Assembly (NCBI GenBank): GCA_019187405.1 | Contig: JABAQZ010000007.1 | Coordinates: 62,001-126,000 of the forward strand | Direction of reading: 5' to 3' | Source: Ignavibacteria bacterium | GTDB lineage: Bacteria > Bacteroidota > Ignavibacteria > Tepidaquicellales > Tepidaquicellaceae | DNA: 64,000 nt | Shown: piece after piece, positions 17,184-25,206 of the stretch | How the letters are laid out: each line of letters begins with the position of its first letter | How positions within the stretch are numbered: the first letter of the stretch is position 1 | Made by a program: the position numbers and the translations under genes | Notes under the pieces: model-generated | Seen by the model: the letters and a program-made list of their open reading frames with translations, nothing else | What the model was told of the DNA's origin: nothing | The model's database searches: none

Positions 17184-18668
17184 TTAATCTTTTTTCCAGA
17201 AAATATTATAGGACAAAGGTTTTCCAAATTTATAATATGATTTGGAAGTATATTTTTCCCAGTTTTTTTTATAATACTTTTCTGACATTGTATATAAATC
17301 TTCATCCACCAAGACTTTCATCATAGGAATATATTCGTTTAAAGTATGTTGGTTGGAGAAAAAATACTCGAGTATCTCAGGTTTCCATATCAGAGGATCC
17401 TGATATAACAATACAAATGTAAACATACTATAACCGCCGGGTTTTAATAGATAATTGATATTGTCAAGTTTTCTTTTATATCCTTCAAAATCAGCTGAAA
17501 TTTCTTGACCGAATCCAGAAACTGAAAACACAAAATCAAATTCATTTCTGTTAACTTCAGCATTGTCCAGATAATTATCTATTGTCTCGATTCCCTCAGT
17601 AACAGCTGCAACATCATTTTCCCCTAATTTCATTAAATAGCATTGATGCTCTTTTTTAAAAAACTGTAAAACTTGAGACGGATTATTTCCTATTTCAAGA
17701 ATTTTTGAATCCGGTTTTAAATTATCTCTGACGTATAAATAAATGAGTAAATTCTGATAAATTTTAATGTCGCAGTCATCCATATTGATTTTTTTCCCAT
17801 ATAACATTTCATCAATATTTTTTTCGATAAGCGATTCCATAAAAGAGCGTTTAGAATAGGTAAAATCTCCTACATTACATTCAGAAATTTTTATTTCATC
17901 AGTAGTTTTCTCTGCTGATGCCGGCTCTTCAACTGATTTTTCGGGCTTTACAGCAGCATTCAATACAGTGACAAAATTTATCGGAGAATTTCTGTACTTC
18001 CTATCTTGCTGCCACATGTATTTTTCTGCAACTTCAATTGGATTCTCAAAAACTATTTTTTCGAAAAGATCATCTGTTAAATTTTCTTTATTTTTCACAT
18101 CAAGCCAATCTTCCCAAAAAACATTCATTGTATTTTTAGGTTTAAGCCATTTAAATCCGGCATTTTCATAAGCATTAAACACTTCTTTTGTACTTTGTTT
18201 ATAATAAACATCATAACTGTGTGATACTATCCCGCCAGGCTTAAGAATCCTATATGTATCTTTGAAAACTTCAGGGAGAATTTCATGAGGTATATGTTCT
18301 ATTACCGATACCGAATAGACGAGGTCAAAATAATTTTCCGGAAGCTCTGTTGAAAATCTCCCTAGAAGATCTCTTACAAAAGTAACCTGTGGATTCCATT
18401 TTCTGACATTATTAAGGTCTTCTTCGTAAACAGAACTGTCTTCGATAACATCATCTAAGCCCCACATTTCTATTTTGTCCGCAAATAATTTAAAAATAAA
18501 AGACATCGCCCCATGCCCTACTTCAAGAACTCTCTTTGGCTTGAAGCTTTCAATCAGGTTTACTATATGCGCATATCCGAGCGGTTTTAATGTATTTGGA
18601 TGATTAGATAAACTGGGATGACGTTTTGCAATTTCCCACCAGTGATCGGTTTTACCGAGTTCAAACAT
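17184..18668 (-). CDS. Two-domain SAM-dependent methyltransferase
   Basis: A 494-residue protein holding two class I methyltransferase domains. The first (about 1-240) has the SAM motif RVLEVGHGAMSF, an acidic GLDD, YSVSVIEHIPHE and YRILKPGG. The second (about 270-494) starts with a FTYSKRSFMESL signature and MLYGKKI, then a weakened SAM motif ILEIGNNPSQ, FDFVFSVSGFGQE and INYLLKPGGYSMF, ending SYYKFGKPLSYNIFWKKD. That second half is a paralog of the adjacent gene 18716-19447, so the protein probably arose by fusion. Substrate is unknown; glycan methylation is suggested by the surroundings. Transcribed with three further methyltransferase genes. Confidence 0.82.
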   Translation of the reverse strand: MFELGKTDHWWEIAKRHPSLSNHPNTLKPLGYAHIVNLIESFKPKRVLEVGHGAMSFIFKLFADKIEMWGLDDVIEDSSVYEEDLNNVRKWNPQVTFVRDLLGRFSTELPENYFDLVYSVSVIEHIPHEILPEVFKDTYRILKPGGIVSHSYDVYYKQSTKEVFNAYENAGFKWLKPKNTMNVFWEDWLDVKNKENLTDDLFEKIVFENPIEVAEKYMWQQDRKYRNSPINFVTVLNAAVKPEKSVEEPASAEKTTDEIKISECNVGDFTYSKRSFMESLIEKNIDEMLYGKKINMDDCDIKIYQNLLIYLYVRDNLKPDSKILEIGNNPSQVLQFFKKEHQCYLMKLGENDVAAVTEGIETIDNYLDNAEVNRNEFDFVFSVSGFGQEISADFEGYKRKLDNINYLLKPGGYSMFTFVLLYQDPLIWKPEILEYFFSNQHTLNEYIPMMKVLVDEDLYTMSEKYYKKNWEKYTSKSYYKFGKPLSYNIFWKKD

Positions 18669-18715
18669 TTTTTATTTTGTATAATTTTATTTTTTAAAAT
18701 TCTTTTTTATTTTCA

Positions 18716-19447
18716 TTAAAACTTTTTCCAAAGAAAATTATATGAAAAAGGCTTGCCGAAATTTTCATAAGTTACATTTGTTACCGGCAGCCAGAAATTA
18801 TTATAATATTCTTCCGGTACAACAAACAATTCAGGATCTTCTTCAGCAACTTTCAAAGGTATAAAGTTATTTATCATTTTTTCTTTTTCAAAAAAATATT
18901 GCAGTAACGGATTTGTCCATGCAATTTCTATTTCCTCGAGATGAAGATCGGTTGCATGGTCCATACAATGCACAGAGTATCCGCCTTTCTTTAAAATCCT
19001 GTTAATGTCGGAAAGGATATTTTCATAAATTGATTCATCGCCAAGCTGAACGTGTTCGAGCGCTGAAATTGAAAATACAAAGTCAAAATAATTTTCAGGT
19101 AATTCAGTATTGTGATTACCTATATAATCCAATACAATCCTGTACTTTTTTTCACTAAGCTCTTTCGGTCCGTTACCCAATCCTTCCAGCTTGTCTAGAT
19201 TCCAGCATTCACATTCATTCTTAAAATATTCAAGCAGTCTCGAATCTCCTCCTCCGATTTCGAGAATTTTGGCTCCCTTGAAATAATTTTCTAAAAGAAA
19301 AGAAAACATGAAAAGATCCTGATAAACTTTCAAATCGCAGTATAATGGATTTATGCTTTCACCGTAAAGCATTACATCAAACTTAAGACTCTTGAAATAA
19401 TCAAAATGTGGTTTTCTCGAATATGTAAATTCTTTCAGTGAAATCAA
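18716..19447 (-). CDS. SAM-dependent methyltransferase (FTYSRK family)
   Basis: A 243-residue class I methyltransferase. It opens with KEFTYSRKPHFDYF and MLYGESI, a signature repeated in the second half of the gene 17184-18668 and in the N-terminal half of the sulfotransferase at 25207. The SAM-binding motif ILEIGGGDSRLLEYF is intact, followed by FDFVFSISALEHVQ and INRILKKGGYSVH; the end NFGKPFSYNFLWKKF matches its neighbour. The start is TTG at 19447, five bases after the stop of the upstream gene, so translation is probably coupled. Substrate is unknown. Of the three copies of this domain in the window, this is the one with the best-kept SAM site. Confidence 0.82.
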   Translation of the reverse strand: MISLKEFTYSRKPHFDYFKSLKFDVMLYGESINPLYCDLKVYQDLFMFSFLLENYFKGAKILEIGGGDSRLLEYFKNECECWNLDKLEGLGNGPKELSEKKYRIVLDYIGNHNTELPENYFDFVFSISALEHVQLGDESIYENILSDINRILKKGGYSVHCMDHATDLHLEEIEIAWTNPLLQYFFEKEKMINNFIPLKVAEEDPELFVVPEEYYNNFWLPVTNVTYENFGKPFSYNFLWKKF

Positions 19448-19452
19448 AAAAA

Positions 19453-20271
19453 TTAAGTTTTCTTTTTAAGCAATACCGCAGTCTGATAACCGTAAGCTTC
19501 AGGTACAATATCCAGAATATCATAATACTGACTTATTTGATCTTTAAAAAATTCATCATCATAAAAGACTTGCGAATCAGGTCCTCTCATTGATATATAT
19601 ACACCGAATTTATTTTTATTTTCATTATAAACTGGATCAGCATTAATTCTCTTTGAAAGCCAGGAATTTTTCCAGTCAGGGCGCTCTTCACTGTTTAACA
19701 GTCTTAAAGAATTTTGATCATGTATAGTAATGTACAATCTTCCACCGGAATTAAGGATTCTTTTAAGCTCAAGAAACCAGGCATCTGTAAGATCATCTAT
19801 ATGTGTAAATACTGATCCGGCATAAATAAAATCAAAGTAGCTGTCTTCAAAAGGTAAATGAGGTATAGTTGTTGTTGTTGCAAATTTAAAATAGGGTCTT
19901 AAATATCTGCTTGCCCAGTAAATATGCTCTGAATTAATATCAGTTCCCCAGATTTCACATCTATCAGAAAGAGGTTTCAACCATCTAATCATTCTTCCCG
20001 TACCACATCCAAAATCAAGAATTCTTTTACCTTTAGAAAATTTAAATCCTGATTTTTCAGCAATTTCAATCATTGCTTTTACCTGAGGTTTTGCCCAATT
20101 CAGATAATTCTCCGTTTTCTTCACTGAACCGAGTCTAATTTCAACCGGTGGAACAGGTAATCCTTGCTCGCAGATTTCCATTTCTTCCTTTGATTTTGGA
20201 ATCATATAAGATTCAGCTTCGGGAAGATAAGGTAAAAAAATTATTGTATCGTTTATTTTTCCGTAACTCAT
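19453..20271 (-). CDS. Class I SAM-dependent methyltransferase
   Basis: A 272-residue methyltransferase with the SAM motif ILDFGCGTGRMIRWLKP, the IWGTDINSEHI acidic loop, LPFEDSYFDFIYAGSVFTH and ELKRILNSGGRLYITIHD. An N-terminal element ICEQGLPVPP precedes the domain and is shared with the gene directly upstream, as is the late RGPDSQVFYDDEFF segment. The two are tandem duplicates. The product is cytoplasmic, with substrate unknown. The start is ATG, and 35 bp separate it from its paralog. Confidence 0.85.
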   Translation of the reverse strand: MSYGKINDTIIFLPYLPEAESYMIPKSKEEMEICEQGLPVPPVEIRLGSVKKTENYLNWAKPQVKAMIEIAEKSGFKFSKGKRILDFGCGTGRMIRWLKPLSDRCEIWGTDINSEHIYWASRYLRPYFKFATTTTIPHLPFEDSYFDFIYAGSVFTHIDDLTDAWFLELKRILNSGGRLYITIHDQNSLRLLNSEERPDWKNSWLSKRINADPVYNENKNKFGVYISMRGPDSQVFYDDEFFKDQISQYYDILDIVPEAYGYQTAVLLKKKT

Positions 20272-20306
20272 AATTAAATTTTCTATTTTAAAATAATAAT
20301 TTGATT

Positions 20307-21209
20307 TTAGTTTTGATTTCTCTTTTTTAAAACGACTCCTGTCTGATATCCGTACGCTTCCGGAGTATAAGATATTATTTCAAATTTGTTTTTTATGCTC
20401 TTTTCAAAAAATTCCCTGTCATAGAATACCTGCGAATCAGGTCCCCGCAATCCCACAAACTTTCCGAAATTTTCTCTGTTGTTTTTGAATGTGTTATTGT
20501 TTTTTAATAGATCCGCAAGCAACGATTCTTTCCATTCAGGTCTATTTTCTATTAACTCAATTGAATATCTGTCATGTATGGTAACATAAACTCTTCCATT
20601 ATCGGTAAGAATTCTTTTAAGCTCAAGAAACCATGAATCGAATAGATCATCTATATGAGTAAAAACTGACCCTGCGTAAATGACATCAAAATAATTATCT
20701 TCAAAAGGTAAATGAGGAATAGTTGTTGTTGTAGCAAAATTCAAAGGCGGGTTTAGATAATTATTTGCCCAGTATATGTGCTCGGAACTAATGTCTGTTC
20801 CCCATATTTCCATCTTATCCGCAAAAGGTTTCAGCCATCTGATCATTCTTCCCGAACTGCAACCTAATTCCAGAATTCTTTTACACTTTACAAATTCTAA
20901 TCCGGATTTTTCAAGTAGTTTAATCATAATTTCTATTTGCATTTTACCTGAATACAAATATCCCTGAATATTACTACCATACTCGATCCAAAGTTTTTCG
21001 GGAGGAACAGGTAATCCCTGTTCACACATAATTAAATTTTCTTTTTCTTTTGGAATTATATATGACAAGGAATTTTTTGAATTGGGATAAAAAACTGTAA
21101 ATGGTAAATCTCGATTCTCTTTATCTTTTGAATCAATTTCTTTTATTAGTATTTCAATTTTATTTTTAAACCAATTCCGGAAAGGCTTGATAAAATAACG
21201 ACGAATCAT
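20307..21209 (-). CDS. Class I SAM-dependent methyltransferase, paralog of the next gene
   Basis: A 300-residue relative of the 19453-20271 product with an extra N-terminal basic/amphipathic stretch (residues 1-45, MIRRYFIKPFRNWFKNK). The SAM motif is slightly altered, ILELGCSSGRMIRWLKP in place of the usual GxGxG, while IWGTDISSEHIYW, LPFEDNYFDVIYAGSVFTH and RGPDSQVFYDREFF are kept. The DNA of the two genes is nearly identical over stretches such as 19840-19880 versus 20695-20740, pointing to recent duplication or gene conversion. As the first gene of the minus-strand methyltransferase run, its promoter should lie in the gap after 21209. Substrate unknown. Confidence 0.83.
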   Translation of the reverse strand: MIRRYFIKPFRNWFKNKIEILIKEIDSKDKENRDLPFTVFYPNSKNSLSYIIPKEKENLIMCEQGLPVPPEKLWIEYGSNIQGYLYSGKMQIEIMIKLLEKSGLEFVKCKRILELGCSSGRMIRWLKPFADKMEIWGTDISSEHIYWANNYLNPPLNFATTTTIPHLPFEDNYFDVIYAGSVFTHIDDLFDSWFLELKRILTDNGRVYVTIHDRYSIELIENRPEWKESLLADLLKNNNTFKNNRENFGKFVGLRGPDSQVFYDREFFEKSIKNKFEIISYTPEAYGYQTGVVLKKRNQN

Positions 21210-21634
21210 GTATAAATTTTGTGTTTCAATATGAATATAAAAATTTAAATCTTCAATCCAATATATTTATTTACAGATACATTTAAATTCATTTGTATCC
21301 AAAACATTTTTTCAATTCAATAAAAACTCTTTTTAAGAAATGATTTTCAATAATATTTCTCTACATTTTAAACAACCCAATCCCTGCTCCCCTCATCGCA
21401 AATGGGGTTTATAAAGAATAATTATGTTTTCAAATAATTAAATTTCTTAAAACTTTTGTTTAATTTTACAACTTCAAATTGCTTTCAACGGATGCGATTT
21501 AAAAATTCCAAAATATGCTCTGTGTAAATTTATAATTGAATAGACAAATCAATATCATTGTAAAAAATCATATTTAACATTATTTTAATCAAAACTTAAT
21601 AACCTAAATTATACCGGATACTTTTTACTTTTTA
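21210..21634. other. Divergent intergenic region
   Basis: This 425-bp very AT-rich gap separates the minus-strand methyltransferase run from the plus-strand sulfation cassette and must hold promoters for both. I see no gene, RNA or strong hairpin in it; a GC-richer patch near 21375-21410 with CCCC and GGGG runs could form only a weak stem. Confidence 0.5.
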
Positions 21635-22237
21635 ATGACAAGTAAAAACATTATTCCCCAAAAGCATTCTATCTCAAAAAAAGATCGAAGTAAATTAACC
21701 GGTAACAAACCGATTGTTATATGGTTTACGGGATTATCCGGTTCGGGTAAGTCTACGCTCGTAAATGTACTTGAGCAAAGACTTTTTAAAAGAAGAATTC
21801 TGACATATATATTGGACGGCGATAATATCAGAATGGGTCTGAATAAAGATTTAGGTTTTTCTGATATTGACAGAAAAGAGAATATCAGAAGAGTAAGTGA
21901 AGCAGCAAAACTCTTGACAGACGCCGGCGTAGTTGTGCTGACGGCTTTTATATCGCCATTCAGAGAAGACAGACTTAATGCTAGAAAATTATTCGGTGTA
22001 AATGAATTTATTGAAGTTTATGTCAAGTGTCCGATAGAAATCTGCAGAGAGAGAGACGTTAAAGGACTTTATAAGAAAGCAAAAGAAGGGAAGATTGAAA
22101 ATTTCACCGGCATTGACTCTGACTATGAAGAACCTGAAAATCCTGAACTGATTGTAGATACATCTATCATGTCAGTCGATGAAGCTGTAAACGTGATTGA
22201 AAAATTTATTGAACTTAAACTAATTGAACAAAACTGA
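21635..22237 (+). CDS. cysC: Adenylylsulfate (APS) kinase
   Basis: CysC phosphorylates APS to PAPS, the universal sulfate donor. The 200-residue protein has the P-loop GLSGSGKST at 33-41, LDGDNIRMGLNKDLGFS with the APS-binding Asp and Arg, the IDRKENIRRVSEAAKL helix, FISPFREDR and the VKCPIEICRERDVKGLYKKA lid. Length is normal for a stand-alone kinase. The next gene, cysD, begins on the base after its stop codon, so the two are co-translated. Here the cassette ends in a sulfotransferase rather than reductases, which points to PAPS used for sulfation. Confidence 0.96.
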   Translation: MTSKNIIPQKHSISKKDRSKLTGNKPIVIWFTGLSGSGKSTLVNVLEQRLFKRRILTYILDGDNIRMGLNKDLGFSDIDRKENIRRVSEAAKLLTDAGVVVLTAFISPFREDRLNARKLFGVNEFIEVYVKCPIEICRERDVKGLYKKAKEGKIENFTGIDSDYEEPENPELIVDTSIMSVDEAVNVIEKFIELKLIEQN

Positions 22238-23143
22238 TTGGAAAATTATAATTTAAATTATTTAAAAGATTTAGAATCCGAATCTATTTTTGTAATAAGA
22301 GAAGTGGCAGCGCAGTTTGACAGACCCGGACTGCTATTCTCGGGTGGTAAAGATTCAATAATCCTTACACATCTTGCAATGAAGGCATTTCACCCCGCAA
22401 AAATCCCTTTTCCGCTGATACACATCGATACCGGACACAACTTTCCGGAAACTCTGGTTTATAGAGACAATCTTATAAACAAACTCGGCGTAAAACTAAT
22501 CGTTGGATATGTCCAGGAATCAATTGATAAAGGCAGAGTAAAGGAAGAAACCGGATACAACGCCAGCAGAAACATGCTCCAGACTGTAACTCTTCTCGAT
22601 ACTTTGGATGAATATAAAATTGAAGCGGCAATGGGCGGCGCAAGACGCGATGAAGAAAAAGCCAGAGCAAAGGAAAGATTCTTTTCTCACAGGGATGAAT
22701 TTGGACAGTGGGATCCGAAAAATCAGAGACCAGAACTGTGGAATTTATTTAACGGCAAAAAAAATCCGGGAGAGCATTTCAGAGTGTTTCCAATAAGCAA
22801 CTGGACTGAAATGGACGTCTGGAATTACATTTACATGGAAAAAATAGAAATGCCGGTATTGTATTTCACTCACAAAAGAGAATGCATACGAAGAAACGGT
22901 ACCATACTTGCTCATTCCGAATATCTGAATCTACGTGAATCCGAAAAACCGGAAATACTTCAGGTAAGATTTAGAACCATCGGAGACATGACATGCACAG
23001 GAGCTGTAATTTCAGAAGCAAATTCGCTTGAAGACATAATAAAAGAAGTTTCCGTTTCAAGACAAACTGAAAGAGGCACAAGAGCCGATGATAAAAGATC
23101 TGATACAGCTATGGAGGACAGAAAGAAGGAAGGGTACTTTTAA
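22238..23143 (+). CDS. cysD: Sulfate adenylyltransferase subunit 2
   Basis: CysD is the catalytic subunit of ATP sulfurylase, forming APS from sulfate and ATP together with the GTPase CysN. The PP-loop FSGGKDS lies at 34-40, followed by HIDTGHNFPET, GGARRDEEKARAKER and the C-terminal SRQTERGTRADDK region with EDRKKEGYF at the end. All 301 residues expected for the family are present. The start is a TTG immediately after the cysC stop. Its usual partner cysN is displaced 789 bp downstream by an inserted repeat-flanked gene. Confidence 0.96.
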   Translation: MENYNLNYLKDLESESIFVIREVAAQFDRPGLLFSGGKDSIILTHLAMKAFHPAKIPFPLIHIDTGHNFPETLVYRDNLINKLGVKLIVGYVQESIDKGRVKEETGYNASRNMLQTVTLLDTLDEYKIEAAMGGARRDEEKARAKERFFSHRDEFGQWDPKNQRPELWNLFNGKKNPGEHFRVFPISNWTEMDVWNYIYMEKIEMPVLYFTHKRECIRRNGTILAHSEYLNLRESEKPEILQVRFRTIGDMTCTGAVISEANSLEDIIKEVSVSRQTERGTRADDKRSDTAMEDRKKEGYF

Positions 23144-23144
23144 T

Positions 23145-23333
23145 AGTTAACAGTTAGGAGTTAACAGTTAGGAGTTAACTGTTAACTGTTAACTGTTAAC
23201 TGTTAGGAGTTAACTGTTTACTGTTTACTGTTTACTGTTTACTGTTTACTGTTAACTGTTTACTGTTAACTGTTAACTGTTTACTGTTAACTGTTAACTG
23301 TTTACTGTTAACTGTTAACTATTAGGAGTTAAC
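23145..23333. repeat. Left heptanucleotide array: 27 in-phase 7-bp units
   Basis: The array starts one base after the cysD stop codon region and contains 27 consecutive 7-bp units with no indel: AGTTAAC, AGTTAGG, TGTTAAC, TGTTTAC and one TATTAGG. TGTTAAC and TGTTTAC make up most of it. The first five units alternate AGTTAAC and AGTTAGG, and the AGG variants recur near the middle and at the end. It is followed by about 100 AT-rich bases before the four-helix-bundle gene. Confidence 0.95.
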
Positions 23334-23432
23334 AAATAGCGTTTAACATTTAGTAATTTTTTTAAGAGAGACAAAGTTAAAGTTGGTAATATATTTTAGT
23401 AAATATAAATATGAAATAGATAAAAATATTAT

Positions 23433-23777
23433 ATGAAAGAGGTTATTATAAAGAAAAAATCTTTTGACTTTGCAGTTAGAATGGTTAAGTTGAGTATATT
23501 TTTAAGAGAAAAAAAGAAAGAGTATGTTATTTCAAAACAGGTTTTAAGATCAGGAACTTCAATCGGAGCAAATATAGAAGAAGCATCAGGTGGTGTTTCG
23601 AAAGCAGATTTTAGAAATAAATTATCATTAGCATATAAAGAGGCGCGTGAAACTCATTATTGGTTAAGACTACTCGCAGCAACGAGTTATATAGATAAGA
23701 GATTATACAATTCCATTGAAAATGATTGCACAGAAATCTTAAAAATATTATATACCATTATAAAAAAAACCAAATAA
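23433..23777 (+). CDS. Four-helix-bundle protein (23S rRNA intervening-sequence protein / Avd-like)
   Basis: A 114-residue helical protein of the bIVP/TIGR02436-type family, which shares its fold with Avd of diversity-generating retroelements. The signature is plain: SKQVLRSGTSIGANIEEA, then GGVSKADFRNKLSLAYKEA and RETHYWLRLL, with four helices predicted across the length. The family is often found inside 23S rRNA insertions or scattered at varied loci; its biochemical role is unsettled, with nucleic-acid binding proposed. Here it is in neither an rRNA gene nor a retroelement but inside the cysD-cysN operon, bracketed by two 7-bp repeat arrays. The start is ATG. It reads in the operon direction. 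Confidence 0.9.
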   Translation: MKEVIIKKKSFDFAVRMVKLSIFLREKKKEYVISKQVLRSGTSIGANIEEASGGVSKADFRNKLSLAYKEARETHYWLRLLAATSYIDKRLYNSIENDCTEILKILYTIIKKTK

Positions 23778-23793
23778 TTCGAAAACTGCTTGC

Positions 23794-23926
23794 ATTAACA
23801 ATTAACTATTAACTATTAACTACTAACTACTAACTACTAACTATTAACTATTAACTATTAACTACTAACTACTAACTATTAACTATTAACTATTAACTAT
23901 TAACTACTAACTACTAACTATTAACT
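23794..23926. repeat. Right heptanucleotide array: 19 in-phase 7-bp units
   Basis: Nineteen consecutive 7-bp units with no indel, beginning with one ATTAACA and otherwise only ATTAACT and ACTAACT. ATTAACT differs by one base from GTTAACT, the same-strand rotation of the main left-array unit, so the two arrays are related in direct orientation. The array ends six bases before the cysN start codon. Confidence 0.95.
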
Positions 23927-23932
23927 ATATAA

Positions 23933-25192
23933 GTGATCAATTTTAAAAATAACGAATTACTGCGATTTACAACTGCCGGTAGTGTGGATGACGGAAAGAG
24001 CACGCTTATCGGAAGGCTTTTGTATGATTCAAAATCGATATTCGAAGATCAGCTTGAAGCAGTAAAGAAATCGAGTGAATATAAAGGACTTGATTACGTA
24101 GATTTATCACTGTTGACTGACGGATTGAAAGCAGAGAGAGAACAGAGTATTACAATTGACGTAGCTTACAGATATTTTTCAACCCCTAAAAGAAAATTTA
24201 TCATAGCTGATACTCCCGGACATATTCAATATACAAGAAACATGGTTACCGGAGCTTCGACGGCAAACCTTGCGGTAATTCTTGTTGATGCAAGACATGG
24301 AGTTGTAGAGCAGACCTGCAGACATTCGCTTATTGCATCCCTGTTAAAAATCAATCACATCGTTTTGTGTATCAACAAAATGGATCTTGTAAATTATGAT
24401 AAGGAAGTTTATGAAAAAATTGTGAGTGATTTTAAATCATTTGCATCAAAGCTTGAAGTTAAAGATATTAATTTCATACCGATAAGTGCATTGCTCGGAG
24501 ATAATGTAGTGGACAGATCGGAAAATATGGAATGGTATGAAGGTTCAACCCTGCTCTATCTTCTTGAGAATGTTCACATTGCAAGCGACAACAATCACAT
24601 TGACTGCAGGTTTCCGGTTCAGTATGTCATCAGACCGCAGTCTGATCTGAATCATGATTACAGAGGATATGCCGGAAGAATTGCAGGAGGGATTTTCAAA
24701 CCGGGTGATGAAGTAATGGTTTTGCCTTCGGGATTTTCCTCAAAGATAAAATCCATAGACACCTACGACGGTCCTGTTGAGGAAGCCTTTGCTCCAATGT
24801 CCGTAACAATTACTCTTGAAGATGACCTTGACATAAGCAGAGGAGACATGCTTGTAAGACCTCACAATCAGCCTGAAGTTAGTCAGGATGTTGAAGTCAT
24901 AATGTGCTGGCTGAATAATAATCCGCTTAATCCTTCATCAAAATATATTTTATCTCACACATCAAAAGACGTTAAAGCAATAATAAAAGAAATCAATTAC
25001 AAGATTGACATAAATACATTGCACCGTATAGAAGATGATAAAAATATAAGAATGAATGATATTGCCAGAATGAAACTAAGGACAACACAGCCGTTGTTTT
25101 ATGACAGTTACGGGAGGAATAGAAATACTGGAAGCTTAATTTTAATAGATGAAGCAACAAAAGTTACTGTTGCTGCAGGTATGATAATTTAA
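23933..25192 (+). CDS. cysN: Sulfate adenylyltransferase subunit 1 (GTPase)
   Basis: CysN is the regulatory GTPase of ATP sulfurylase. The 419-residue protein has P-loop GSVDDGKST at 16-24, DGLKAEREQSITIDVAYRYF, DTPGH and the guanine motif NKMD, then EF-Tu-like beta-barrels ending VAAGMII. There is no fused APS kinase, which is consistent with separate cysC. The start is GTG; an in-frame TAA immediately precedes it, so no upstream start is possible and the whole initiation region consists of ATATAA and the right heptamer array. The gene is followed after 14 bp by a sulfotransferase. Confidence 0.96.
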   Translation: MINFKNNELLRFTTAGSVDDGKSTLIGRLLYDSKSIFEDQLEAVKKSSEYKGLDYVDLSLLTDGLKAEREQSITIDVAYRYFSTPKRKFIIADTPGHIQYTRNMVTGASTANLAVILVDARHGVVEQTCRHSLIASLLKINHIVLCINKMDLVNYDKEVYEKIVSDFKSFASKLEVKDINFIPISALLGDNVVDRSENMEWYEGSTLLYLLENVHIASDNNHIDCRFPVQYVIRPQSDLNHDYRGYAGRIAGGIFKPGDEVMVLPSGFSSKIKSIDTYDGPVEEAFAPMSVTITLEDDLDISRGDMLVRPHNQPEVSQDVEVIMCWLNNNPLNPSSKYILSHTSKDVKAIIKEINYKIDINTLHRIEDDKNIRMNDIARMKLRTTQPLFYDSYGRNRNTGSLILIDEATKVTVAAGMII

Positions 25193-25206
25193 AACTTAAA
25201 TGCCGA

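Noticed and set aside
23145-23926. CRISPR array or diversity-generating retroelement around the four-helix-bundle gene
   Set aside because: The repeats are 7 bp with no spacers, and there is no reverse transcriptase, template repeat or variable repeat nearby; only the Avd-like fold is shared.
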